64,000 nucleotides of DNA from Asparagopsis taxiformis (GCA_030407315.1 JALQPE010002984.1:17715-81714), one strand, 5' to 3'. Shown: positions 38,431 to 49,609, numbered from the stretch's first letter. Translations and numbers: made by a program. The notes: generated from the sequence alone by a model not told the origin.

Positions 38431-40866
38431 TTTCTCCTCCGAGGATTGGACTGATGCTGCCCGTCAGCGCCCGGAAACGGATTGATGACGCGCATTCTCA
38501 CCACGTCTAGTCCGCATCGTGCGCCCCATGTTGCAAGACCCCAATCGGCGATAAATGCATATTTGTGCCACTCACCATTGCCGCTTTGGAGTTGGAATGT
38601 CTGCATCGCTGTAATGCTCAACTATAGTCGAGCGCATTCCGATACAAGTTGCTGAAATTAACATCCTCCCCACTTTCCGCTAGTCGACCCAGAACTTCGG
38701 GAACCGAAAAGGCAATAGTCGTGCCTATTAGAACGCATGTTTAATGCAGGTTTTGCCAGTAAGAACTTGGCCAACCCAGGGCCTTGCGGCTCTTTCAACA
38801 TCGCTTTGACCATCGCATGTGATGGGTGCCCCGGGGTAGCCAAACTATGTGAGATAAGGTAAGCTAGAGATGGAGGGAGGATGTCAAAAATAGTTACTTG
38901 TGGACGATGCGGACTGTGCTGCACTGCTCGGGAGGGCTGGAATGGCAACCTTGACGGGGTGATGCTTCCCGCCAGCAGAGCGTGGTGGCTGCAGTAAACT
39001 AATTTTTAACACGGGCATGGGTCAGTGTCTTTTCCCTTCTGAGCGGTTCCGGTGGCACCTATCATACAGGAACACTACTGCACCTGCCAGACTTTCGTTG
39101 CTCAGCTGACGTTTCAAAGTTGAAATACTTTCTGCGTGTCTCGAAAACAAATCTTCTCAATCTGATTTCCGATCTCTACAAATTTTCCAGACAGCTGTCC
39201 CAACACCGCTTGCCATTCGGCACCAAACGCTGCCAACACTGCACTCGCTTGAACGCAGCCGCCGCAATCCAGAGCCCAAGTAACGAGACCTGAGCTCGAG
39301 CCACGACATCACCACCAATGTAGCACCCAACGCTCGCATCAACATCTCGCCGCCGCCACGCAATCAGCGCATCCGCTCCTTCATGATTGATGCTTCATGA
39401 CTTGACAACTTGCATCGCCAGACTCTGACCGTTTTCATTGCGCGCCGAACATATTGTGCATAGCTGTGTCGCAGCTGCATCGCGCGCCAATTGAAACTCT
39501 AACAGACCTATTAGAGGACGAAGCGCGTATGAATAGCCTTTCACCCTTTTCCATTTGTGCACGACTGTGTTCGACATAGTGGCACACAACTAGACTGTGT
39601 GGGGTCTGTCCGCTGGTGGGCTCCCATGCCGATGCAGCGAGCGCGACGATCGGTAGCATGTCCACGTGGGGAGCAAACGTGACCAGTTGGAGTTGAGCGC
39701 ATGCAGTTGCCGTTTCTGAAGAAGAGTGCTGTCGAGGTAGGCGGTACATCGATTACCGATGCGCATACGTTGTGTCTGTGAACTTGAGTGGAACACGGAT
39801 GGCTGACCAAGAGCTAAATGATGTTTCCTGATGGGCGGTATCGATTTATCGTTTCCAGCATGGGTGCAACATCGTGACATTCGTTCACTGACATCGACGA
39901 GTCTTGAACAACCTCGGCATGAAGGTTGCTGTGAAATTTGAATTGGTTTTCGTCTGTCCACTCGGACGCGACCACATTTGACAGCAGCATCCGTTTCCCA
40001 AGTTCCATACCATCTGCACGACCTTTTGACAAATCCATACGGATGTCAATAAACTCAACGGCAACTTTTGCGGACATCGCGATCACATGCGTCGCCAGTG
40101 TCACCAATGCTCTCTGTGTCTGGGAATCCTGCCGGCGCATGAGTCAGGCCTTATTCCCGGCGCATTACTATCACCTGAAATAAGATCCTCGAAAATTCTC
40201 CGCCACTACTCCCCATCTTGCCACTCTGCAGCTTCTGATCGTTGCGCAGTACTGCGACCCACAGGCTTCCCACTTTCCCTCTGCTCCAATATGGCGTCAC
40301 TGATTTTATCGACATATTCCATATGCCCCACCTTGTCCGCGATGCTATCTCCGATGCCCCTTTTTTCTCGGCACAACTACCCAACGACTTTACTATCCTC
40401 AACTTGTACCCTCTTCTTTACTCTGCCATTTTGCCGGTCCCCGCAGACATCATCCCGCCTTAGATATTGTCAGCATCGGGCGCAGCGAAGAATTGCAATC
40501 CGGGGTTTCCACCGATGGCGCATTCATTGGAGCAAATAGCGAACGACTCGAAAGTGTTTCCTTGAGAAGAAATGCATGCTTCAGCGGAGTTGACGTCGTT
40601 TCACGTGTTGTGTTGCGATTGTCATGTACCCGACAGCGTTGGATTCGCTGTTGCGTAACGATGGTTGAATTATCGTGGTTGCAATTCTGGGAACAAGTGT
40701 TGAGTTGAGTGCACCCACATCCACACTGCCACTTTTCCGCATCGCGTTATTGACGTTCTGTCATTCTGAATGGACCTGTATGTGCTCCCAATCACGCTGA
40801 ACACATACTCTACATAGACCGATACACACAGAGACCTTCCAGAACACTTTTTACTGTAAAATATCT
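38431..40866. other. downstream flank of NLR-C; no gene seen
   Basis: The left 210 bp (GGACTGATGCTGCCCGTC onward, with GTGCGCCCCATGTTGCAAGA) match 46495-46690, marking the start of a repeating unit 8.06 kb later. A weak R1 end is visible near 39118-39150 (CTTTCTGCGTGTCTCGAAA). The rest has only short non-conserved frames. Confidence 0.5.
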
Positions 40867-43800
40867 TCAGCTCGTCGCTCTACTCGGACCTGCAAGGTTT
40901 CCCGTTTCTATGCGTCCCATCGCCATCATCACTGCCTCTACAATCCTTCCGATAAACGTCTTCCGCTTCTCCGCAGCCTCGTTTCCGTCTTCGTTTGTCG
41001 CATTTTCAAAATTCTCAATTCCTGTAATGCCCCTCATTTCCCGAAGACCCTGTACAACGTCTGCAATCCCATATTCGCTGTTCCACGCCATTCGTTGCAG
41101 AAATTCTTCTGTCATCAGCACTTTGTTCCCATTTTCATCCGTGATCAACAGTGCATTTCTACAATCTTCCAGCGTTAATCGATAGAACACAGGGATTATA
41201 ATCACTCCCCTTTCACCAGCACTCCTGAAGCGTCGTAGGAAACACAGTAATTCCTTCATGGTCCATGGACGACCAGCGAATTGCGGTGACAGAATCACCA
41301 CTGCTATCCTTGCTGTCTCCATTGCGCCGTCCATTTTCTGAGGAGCATTCTGCCCGGGATGTAGTTCCCTCTTGTCCAAGAATACTTTGAGACCATTTGC
41401 GACAAGTGCATCAAACAGTGGTTCGGCAATGAATAGTTTGTCGGGACCGGCATGACTTATGAAGACGTCGTAGACTTCTTCAGGTCCGGAATTTGTGATT
41501 TTGTTCTGTGGCGGGGATGGCAGAGGCTCGGGGAGGAGTGGAAGAGGAGGTGGATTGCGCGGCGGGAGATGGGTTTTCTCAGTGATTAGATCGACATAGC
41601 ACATACCCCTGTACACTGATGAGAATATTAATCGGAATGTATCGGCGATATAATGGGCTCCAATCACATCATCCTCCATGGTGGCAATGGTGAATAACGA
41701 TCGGCCGTGTTCGTACTTGACATTTCGTGGAAAACGGAAGGGCCGCCCGTTGTACTGCTCATTGTAGACCAAGCGAGGGGTTACTGTGTTACTCATTGCG
41801 GTGCTATCGCCGTCCAGATGTGTTTCGTCCATGGGTTCTCCTGACGATACATTCCAAGACACAGACTTTGTCTCGACAGTCGGTGGATTCCCGTCAAATC
41901 GGTTCCAGTTCCGGTTCGGTTTTGCGGCTGCGAAAGCTGAAATAACTGTACTGTCTGAACTGAACGACAGTAGCCCAACTTTCTTGTACATTTGTTCAAC
42001 TCGTGCCGTACTACTCGAGTCTCCAGAATTCGATGCGTCATCCTGTTCATCGCGTGTCAACGGTAACTCCCATTTCTCAAGATCAGAGAGCGAGTGCAAA
42101 ATAGTTCCATTCTGCGCGTCAACGATGTGAACAACACAACTACCAAGAATAGAATAGGCGACGAGTCGCTGGTTGTTTGATATGGCCAGTAATTGTGGCA
42201 GATGCCAACTATCATGCGTGGGTTTTTCGAAACTGGAAATGACGCGATCGATGCGATCACACACGTCACACACGTTGCGTATCTCCATCCGTTCCGAACT
42301 GAGATTCAACGTCACCATTGATGTCCCATTCTCAGAAACTCCAAATTTCATGACGCCCTGAAGAAATGCACCGACCGCATCGTCGCTGCAGTCGACTTGT
42401 CGCGCATCCCAAATTTGTACTCGACCGCCACTCATTATGAATAGTTCCGGGCCGTCTCCCAGATCGAACGAATCGAAAATGAAAGTTGACGAAATAGGGA
42501 GAGTGTGCGCCAGTGACACGTCACGACCACCGTTCCCCACCCGCCATACGTTTGTTCCCTTGAGGCCCACAGAATACAACAAGTGTTCATGGCCACTGAA
42601 CAGGACGCCAACCACATCAGTGTCATGTTCGTGAGGTGATGTCCATAGTGGCTCACCACTCGGCACGTCCCAAAGCCGAACGCTTCTGTCATCCGACGAC
42701 AACGCTGAGGCCAATAGTCTCCCATCAGCGCTCAATGCCACGCTGGTCACCAATCTTGTGAGCCCCTTGAATACAGTGCCACTGTCGTCGAAGCTTTTCG
42801 TATCCCATGCACGAATCGTCCCATCCCACGATCCAGACACCATCACAGTTTCGCTTCCTCCCATTGCCAGCGAAGTCACTAGATCAGAATGCGCGGCGAC
42901 AGTTCGAATTACTCTTCTGCTCGTTGTATCTAGAACCAGTAGTCGCCCTTTCTTGGTTCCTAGAACCGCTTTCTTAGACGACGGTAACACTTGCATACAA
43001 TGGATCTCCTCTTCTTCGTCTTCTACGTCTGCTTGCATTGATTGCAACTTCTTCTCCTCTTTCCAGATTGTCACTTGTCCTCTTCTACTGCATGAATACG
43101 TCAACCCCGAAGTGCGGTCGAAAAACACGCCCACGATAGCACTATTTTCTTCTCCATCCAGCGTCTTCTTCACCCTCCCATCTCGACCATCCAACACCCA
43201 TATCTTCCCACTCCGCCCTCCCACAATCACTTCTTCCCCTCCACCCCGCACACACATGCATTCTCCATATCCCTCTACCAACAGTACACGTCGCAACAAG
43301 CTTCTCCCACTCGTCAACACCCCAGGCCCACAACGAGCCCAAGGCCGCTCCGCATATTCCTCAATACTGCACACTATTCGCTCTACCAACCCACTCTCGC
43401 TAACAACATCGCGCAATCGCCCAAATAGTTGAAACGTACATTCTTCTCGATTCTTCATACAATACGGTATCATACAAAGCCGCATTGATCTTGCGATAAC
43501 ATCCAAATCACGGGCTATTCTTCTTCCAGCTTCTGTCTTCTCTTCTTCTTCTAAATGCTTTCGTACCAGTTCCAGCTCGCTCATGACCTTCTGGAACGGT
43601 GCTCGCTCTTCATCCTTATTCATCTTCTCGGTCCACCGATAATCCGTCAACAACTTGAGCGTCGCACTCACCCGCCCAGCTCCGAGCAGGTGTCGTACCA
43701 CGTTCTCCCTCATGTACTTCTCCTCCGTCTTCAGTTCCCACCATGTGTCTTCTCCACTCTCCGTACTCGCTCCTACTTCATTCGATGCATGATCTTCAGC

Positions 43801-45291
43801 AGCCCCTTGACTAGTCCGTAGTGATCCCCGGTATCCATCCACGACCCGACAATGCCACCCTCGTACTCCCTCCTTCCCCTCTGCCATTTCTACACACACA
43901 TCGTGAACAAGATCATGAAGTCGGATCCCCCTCACTAGCCCTCCCTCATCTTCATCAAGTGATACTAGACTGTGTCTCGAAAACATCCTCACCCTTGCTA
44001 GCCCATCGTCTACGCCCCACATCTTCTCGATCACACACAATGGAATACACATCTGCTTTTCCACTACGCAAAACGATCGAAACATCTCCCCAATCGTCAT
44101 GCTCTTCCCCTTCCACCCTCTCTCCAGCGACCCTAAGCTCGTCTGGATAGCTGCATCCAGCCCCCCATGTCTACGACCACTCTCTGCATCACGAAGTTCT
44201 ACACTACTCCGCTTCAGACTCTCCCAGTATTGCACAATTGCATTCGACCTACACGCATCTGTGCATCGACCAATCACTTCTTGCATCCCAGACCCTGCAA
44301 TACTCAGTGCCAGTGGTAGTCCCGCACATAGGTCAACAATGTTGTCCAGTGCATCACGATTGCCCGATGACCACGACACAAGCCTGGTACAGTCGATCCC
44401 AGCATACCCGCACAGAATTGCGATGCATGTTTCCCTCCGCACATCTCCAGGACTCACTGCAATTGACACATCATGCGTAGGTACACGGCCTATCGCCTCA
44501 TTCCTCGTTGACGTCAGCACCTTGCAACTTCCTCCATCCATTTCCTGGACACCTTTGCAAGCAATGTCTACCAACTTGTAGACAGTGGGATCGAGATCCC
44601 ACACGTCGTCAAAGATGAGGAGAAAGCGCTTCGGAACGAGTAGGTCAACAAGCTTCTCCATCATGTTCACATGAGTGTCGTCATTTGCAGTGAGTTCAAC
44701 GAATTTGGGGAGGAAATCTGGGAATGCGTCGGTGACAATCTGCTTCAGCTGGTTCAACAGCCTCTGCACTTTGGCGTCATGACCGAGTTCAATGAACCAC
44801 ACGCCGTCCGGGAACCTTTGCCAAACATCTGCACATCTGCCGAGGGCGCGCAGGATGGTTGTTTTGCCTGCGCCACCCATGCCGACGAGAGCTATGGCGT
44901 TATTGTTTGGGTCATCGGACAGGAGGGCGTGCTTGGCCTTGCTTTCTGGAGTGCAGGAGTTTCGGGAAAAGTCGAGGACAATCTGGCGGGAATTTCGGGG
45001 GACGTGGAAGACAGCGGGCTGTGGGGTACGTGATGGTTGGGCGAGAGACAATGCAGGAGTGGAGTGGGGAAGCGGGTGAGATGGGTGGGACACTGGGTGG
45101 AGTGGGGGAGATGATGGGGGCTGCGTCGGTGGATGGGAATCGGTGGGCGCGGAATCAGCTACAGCGGGAGGGGCAGAGGTCGTTTGATGGGCGTTGTCAG
45201 ATGTAGGGACTGGATGGGACGGTGGAGGGATGGCGTTGGGGCGGGCGGAGGTGGGGACAGGGTGGTCTGGTTGAGAGAAGGAATGACCCAT
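40867..45291 (-). CDS. NLR-C: intact NB-ARC-WD40-TIR protein, 1474 aa
   Basis: Paralogue of NLR-B with the same domain order and length. It starts MGHSFSQPDH: Gly2 and Ser6 fit an N-myristoylation signal, without nearby Cys. NB-ARC motifs are GMGGAGKTT, LLIFDDVWD, GLPLAL and LHDLVHD at the same residue numbers as in NLR-B. WD40-type repeats lie at about 665-1230 (SGSWDGTIRAWD, SVRLWDVPSGEPLW). The TIR is at about 1271-1420: EEVYDVFISHAG, VFLDKRELHPGQ, WTMKEL with the putative catalytic Glu1347. By my count, NB-ARC identity with NLR-B from P-loop to GLPLAL is 177/193, but over the first 110 residues of the TIR only 74/110. No stop or frameshift is visible. It is the best candidate for a working receptor; the immune role is inferred from domains. 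Confidence 0.93.
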   Translation of the reverse strand: MGHSFSQPDHPVPTSARPNAIPPPSHPVPTSDNAHQTTSAPPAVADSAPTDSHPPTQPPSSPPLHPVSHPSHPLPHSTPALSLAQPSRTPQPAVFHVPRNSRQIVLDFSRNSCTPESKAKHALLSDDPNNNAIALVGMGGAGKTTILRALGRCADVWQRFPDGVWFIELGHDAKVQRLLNQLKQIVTDAFPDFLPKFVELTANDDTHVNMMEKLVDLLVPKRFLLIFDDVWDLDPTVYKLVDIACKGVQEMDGGSCKVLTSTRNEAIGRVPTHDVSIAVSPGDVRRETCIAILCGYAGIDCTRLVSWSSGNRDALDNIVDLCAGLPLALSIAGSGMQEVIGRCTDACRSNAIVQYWESLKRSSVELRDAESGRRHGGLDAAIQTSLGSLERGWKGKSMTIGEMFRSFCVVEKQMCIPLCVIEKMWGVDDGLARVRMFSRHSLVSLDEDEGGLVRGIRLHDLVHDVCVEMAEGKEGVRGWHCRVVDGYRGSLRTSQGAAEDHASNEVGASTESGEDTWWELKTEEKYMRENVVRHLLGAGRVSATLKLLTDYRWTEKMNKDEERAPFQKVMSELELVRKHLEEEEKTEAGRRIARDLDVIARSMRLCMIPYCMKNREECTFQLFGRLRDVVSESGLVERIVCSIEEYAERPWARCGPGVLTSGRSLLRRVLLVEGYGECMCVRGGGEEVIVGGRSGKIWVLDGRDGRVKKTLDGEENSAIVGVFFDRTSGLTYSCSRRGQVTIWKEEKKLQSMQADVEDEEEEIHCMQVLPSSKKAVLGTKKGRLLVLDTTSRRVIRTVAAHSDLVTSLAMGGSETVMVSGSWDGTIRAWDTKSFDDSGTVFKGLTRLVTSVALSADGRLLASALSSDDRSVRLWDVPSGEPLWTSPHEHDTDVVGVLFSGHEHLLYSVGLKGTNVWRVGNGGRDVSLAHTLPISSTFIFDSFDLGDGPELFIMSGGRVQIWDARQVDCSDDAVGAFLQGVMKFGVSENGTSMVTLNLSSERMEIRNVCDVCDRIDRVISSFEKPTHDSWHLPQLLAISNNQRLVAYSILGSCVVHIVDAQNGTILHSLSDLEKWELPLTRDEQDDASNSGDSSSTARVEQMYKKVGLLSFSSDSTVISAFAAAKPNRNWNRFDGNPPTVETKSVSWNVSSGEPMDETHLDGDSTAMSNTVTPRLVYNEQYNGRPFRFPRNVKYEHGRSLFTIATMEDDVIGAHYIADTFRLIFSSVYRGMCYVDLITEKTHLPPRNPPPLPLLPEPLPSPPQNKITNSGPEEVYDVFISHAGPDKLFIAEPLFDALVANGLKVFLDKRELHPGQNAPQKMDGAMETARIAVVILSPQFAGRPWTMKELLCFLRRFRSAGERGVIIIPVFYRLTLEDCRNALLITDENGNKVLMTEEFLQRMAWNSEYGIADVVQGLREMRGITGIENFENATNEDGNEAAEKRKTFIGRIVEAVMMAMGRIETGNLAGPSRATS

Positions 45292-45802
45292 GATACTAGA
45301 AGTGTGCGCGGAGGGAAGAGAGAGAAGATTGTTAGTCGGAGAGCTGAATAGTACGGACGGAGAGGCAAAGATGGAGGTGGTGGGCGTTGGGTGTATGGAT
45401 GGTACAAGAAGGGAAGAGTTGCGAGTCGAGAAGTGGAGGAGTGGCGCGAGCTGAGATGATTTGAGGTGCGGTGTTACGCGGTGTTGCTGCGAGGGTGGTT
45501 TGGAGAGCGAACTGAGTGGAAGAGGATGGATTGATACGAATAGTTGAGGCAGCTGGTGGGGAGAAGATTGTCAGTTGGCGAGGTGAATGGCACGAACGGG
45601 GAGGCAAGGAAGGATAGAGGCAATAGGCGGTGGGCGTATGGACGGTACGAACGCGGAAGAATTGTGAGCCGAGTTGTGGTGCGATGTGTGATGTGGTGCT
45701 AGTGCGGTGCAGTGTTGGGCTGCGCGGTATTGTTGCGAGTGCTGTGTGCTGCGCAAATGGATCAGAAGTCGATGGATTGATTGGAACAGTTTGCTCAGCA
45801 AG
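45292..45802 (-). promoter_or_regulatory. upstream region of NLR-C with the same pair of tandem repeats
   Basis: Repeats at about 45332-45567 and 45568-45802 correspond to those upstream of NLR-B. They share GGTGTATGGATGGTACAAGAAG and GGGCGTATGGACGGTACGAA type blocks, interrupted by small indels. This keeps the arrangement in both intact genes and argues for a common promoter. Confidence 0.55.
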
Positions 45803-46494
45803 TTGCGAGACAGGGAATGTGATAGCGCATTGCTGCCATCAAATATTCAGCTGCATACGAGGGAGGAGGCGTACTAAAATTATAGGTAGAACTGGGAATA
45901 TCGTAAGATATCTTGGTTCCAACTCTTGCTGATAGGCCAATATGACGTGTCGGGAGTCGTCCACGTGTCCGCACCCTGTTTGCGGGGAGTGAACATACTA
46001 CGTTTCTATTGGATGTATGCGGGTAGTCGTCCATGTATCATCCGGAACGTACACCGGGACTACGGTTCGTGTACACTGCCTCACGGTGTATGATACAAAG
46101 TGTACCATGGGGTACACTATCGCCAGATGCATAGAATAGTGTACTCATCTAATTTGAATTATTCCACTCGCGCGGATGCGGGACATGAATTGACGTTGTC
46201 CCCTATTCATTGCCACGTTCCGACGACATTGCCAACGGTTGAGGTCAAGTCGTTCGAGTGTGTAGTCGCGTTGCGATTGTAGCAAACATGTTGCTGGCGT
46301 TGCCGATCACGCCAAATCCCCTTGAATCGTAGCCAAAAGACTGTATCCGGCAATGATGCCTTGGGTGGGTGCGAGGTATGTAGTCCTTCAGCCCAAATGC
46401 GTGCAGCAGCTTTTACCGATGCGGCCCCCGGTAGCTGCTCGAATAATCTATGAACACTTGAGGATACAAGCACGATGGTGGGAGGGAAACGAGA
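45803..46494. other. distal upstream flank of NLR-C, with a degenerate R1 core
   Basis: 45805-46290 is homologous to the NLR-B flank but lacks the solo LTR, R1 and the hAT element. At about 46364-46434 a degenerate R1 core is visible (GTAGTCCTTCAG, then GCAGCAG and GGCCCCCGGTAGC). No gene was seen. Confidence 0.55.
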
Positions 46495-48490
46495 AATTGG
46501 ACTGATGCTACCCGTCGGCGCTCGGAGACAAGTCGATGAAGCGCACTCGGACCACATGTAATCTGCATTGTGCGCCCCATGTTGCAAGACACCGATCAGC
46601 GACAGATGCACACTCGTGCCACTCACCATTGCCTCTGAACATGCAATATCTACTTGGTTCCTTGAAATGCTCAACTGACTCAGTGCGTATTCCGATAGAA
46701 ATTGCCAAAATTTCGAAGTTCCGTGCGCATTTCAAGCTCAACACGTCGGCATGATTGTTGGCTTTTGACCGACTCGACCGTCGCGTACAATCGCAGTCAC
46801 GTCTCAACCGATTCCTGCCAACCTGTCGCACTCGATACCTGTGTGCGCATTGCAAAGTCTGCGGTTGATCACGATTCGGCCAACCATCTGATCTGCTTTG
46901 AAATGCAGTTCATTGCTGTGTATCGCGCATATCCAAGAGAGCGTCGCGACAGCTTGGTTGTATCGCCGTATGACTGGAAGGAATGCTTGAATAGATGACG
47001 GTGTACGTGGTGAAAGACTGTTTCCTTTCGTTCATGGCGTGAAGTGCACACTGAGGCAGCAGGAGCGGCGTTTGTGTTGGCTGGATCGCATGAGTTGGTG
47101 CATGCAGGTACGACGTAGATCAAAGTTATTTTGGCAACCATCCCTCGCGCACGTTGCACATGAACGAGCGCAGTGAGCGAGAGGGCAGCGCACATCCCAT
47201 CTTGCATGCATTGCTAGGGACGGGAGGAAGAAGAATGCATTGGACGTGTCCACGGTTCGGGGACGGGTTGTCTGCAACAGATATTAAGCTGAATACCGGG
47301 GGATGACGGAGCACGCCAATGCACCTGAACAGTTGGGTACGCGGATATGTTCTACCGCAATGAAACATTGGATCAATCGAGTTGGATGGGAGGAAGTGAA
47401 GCAGCGAGGGTAGAAGCGATATGAATGTGGGTCTACAGAGTGGAGGAGCGGCGATGTCGAAGATTAAACGGTCATGTAGTGTGTATGTACCGATGACCAT
47501 ACGAGCATGGAACTGGAGTGTTGTGGGAGTTTGGGACGCAGTGAAACCGATGACCAATTATAGACTACTTGTCCCACTATAGCATTTATCATTAAACACG
47601 GTCATGGATACCATTTCAGTATCACGCTTCGTAGTACTTGAATGAGGTGCTAAGAAGAACAACGGTACTGACGCAGTCTGGATAAACTATTCGTTCTCGA
47701 GGAACAACGATGCACGTGTTGAGATCATGCTGCGCAATGCATATCAACCAGCGCGGAGAGTACAAAAGAGCGAGCGAAGCGCATGTGGAACTAAATTAGC
47801 CCACAGATGTATGTGTCCAACGATACGCTGATGGAACGTATTGCGCAGCGTGGAATACACGATGCATCTGTGTAGTCCAGTAGGCGGTCAAGCTATCCCT
47901 GAGAAGTTGTGCAGTGCAGATGTCGGTAAGGAGTCCGGTACCTCCGATCCCAAAGGGACGTAGAGGAAGGGCTTTATATAGTGAATATAATCCCTTGCTT
48001 TGTATCTTCTGTACTAATTATCAAAGGAGAGCAATTACGTGTCCTAATGATCCGCAGTACACGTAATTATACTCGATATTTTAGAGTGGGAGGATGAGAC
48101 ATTTCTCAGTATTGCACATTGTCTACAATCTGGAAAAACTGCCAAACGCATGTATCCGCACAAGAACACACATAACAATTCTAGTCACGTGACGCAATCG
48201 GCATCTGCCGTCAGATGTAGTTGCAATAAATGCGTCGAGCGCATTGCTCTCACCTACTACCACCGCAGACCACATGTTGCTACGCTGCGCGACGGGCGGA
48301 TGGATGCGCTCACTTTTTGCATGCTGATCAGCGTCACACATCCGCTATCAACGTGCTCAACTATCGCAAACGAGCGCTGCCCAGGACTCCGACCATCGCC
48401 TGAACTCCGCTGCGCACAAGGCGACTTCGCTCAACAGTGGCTCAAATCTCGTCAGCTTAAAGTACATACGGCCGAGTGAAGCGTCGTGTG
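46495..48490. other. third duplication unit, flank part; no gene seen
   Basis: 46495-46690 matches 38431-38640, and 46750-48485 matches 26540-28015 with an insertion at about 47921-48101. No conserved frame or RNA gene. It corresponds to the downstream flank of a former NLR gene on the minus strand. Confidence 0.5.
47921..48101. repeat. 181-bp insertion relative to the paralogous unit, with a long inverted repeat
   Basis: It is absent from the corresponding place near 27635. It starts TGTCGGTAAGG and ends GATGAGACA (TG...CA), contains TTTATATAG near 47973, and has a perfect 10-bp inverted repeat AATTACGTGT (48033-48042) and ACACGTAATT (48059-48068). No clear target duplication could be read, so a solo LTR or MITE are both possible. 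Confidence 0.45.
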
Positions 48491-49082
48491 TGTTCTGCCT
48501 TGCAATGGAGAACGGTCTGAAACCGAGTCACCCATCATTCTATAATGCGACGTGGCAGCTGCTGCGCGAGTATGACGACGGGTGTGCTGACAATGTCCTG
48601 CATGGCGAGAGACAGTGTCTCTTAGCGGGCTGTGGGTCCCGAACGCGGGCCGCACTATTGCGAATTGTCTTCGATTACGACCCCTCTGGGAGGGGGAATT
48701 TTCCCTGGGCAGGTGACGACCCGCCCGGGGAAACGCTGGCTCGAACAGGACGACCAGTAAAGCGACCGCCTCCTCTGGATGGGGGGACGGGAGCTCTCCG
48801 AGGAAGGGAGAGCAGGTATCTAGAGGGAAGCCAGAGGTACTGTGATGTGCTCGGCGAAATCCTTACGTAGCTAGCTATCTCTAGAGAGCGTCTTAGGGTT
48901 TCTAGGGCGAGCTAGGCATAGACGCGATAATAGCTAGTCGATGGCCTACATAAAGGTGCGGTCCTCCCGGAGAAAAGAGAGGGAGGAACAGCGTACCGAA
49001 TACAATCGCTTCAGGGGGCTGTAGTGGCACACAGGGCGCGCGGAAACCACAGGTAGAAACGGACTCCCTGCGAGGAAGAACA
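48491..49082. mobile_element. 592-bp solo LTR with TSD GTGTG
   Basis: TG...CA termini that form a 6-bp inverted repeat (TGTTCT...AGAACA). GTGTG is at 48486-48490 and 49083-49087. The corresponding place near 28006-28020 lacks it. Its sequence is unlike the other LTRs in the window, so it comes from another family. A 126-codon frame inside it shows no known domain and is not taken as a gene. Confidence 0.85.
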
Positions 49083-49609
49083 GTGTGTGACATTCAACGA
49101 TCCGACACTCCCGCGATTCAGTAGTGTATATGTGGATCCCAGCTCTCAAATGTCGATCCCCCGAAATATTTGGCACTCATTTTTTTGTTTTCAAACGCTT
49201 CCGTAGACACCTCAGCTCCTGATCGCACTCTCCACCAATAGGCACATCTCGCATCCTCGATCATCGCGCAGACTGCTCTCCACTTCAGTCCTCGTTCTCC
49301 GCCGTGCGCCGGCCATGTTCCAACAAAGTCCATGCCAAATCCAACCTACGTCGTCACCTCAATGACCCGTCATCTCGGATTTTCTTTGGTGGGCAGCCCA
49401 TACGTCTCGCGTGACATGTCTCCTCAACCTCATTTTTACTACCTCATATCTAACAGTTGATTTTGTCACCTGTCGAGCATGTCATTGTGCTCAGTGCGGG
49501 GATGCGTATTTCGTTGGAGCATGTCGATTTGGCGGGGCGGACTCTCGAGACTTGTGTACCTGCTGTTTGTGGAGATGTCTTCTGTAGCCTTTGTCTTGTT
49601 TGATGCGTG
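49083..49609. other. third duplication unit, continued; no gene seen
   Basis: Homologous to about 28020-28550 (TTCAGTAGTGTATATGTGGA at the left, GCGCAGACTGCTCTCCACTT in the middle). No conserved open frame. Confidence 0.5.

Noticed and set aside
42758..43432. Long plus-strand frames opposite the NLR genes (for example 224 codons here and the matching one near 30922-31575)
   Set aside because: They are shadows of the conserved minus-strand NLR reading frames: low-complexity Ser/Pro/Thr sequence, no domains, and conservation explained by the sense gene.
48490..48870. 126-codon plus-strand frame
   Set aside because: It lies wholly inside the 592-bp solo LTR and shows no recognisable domain.
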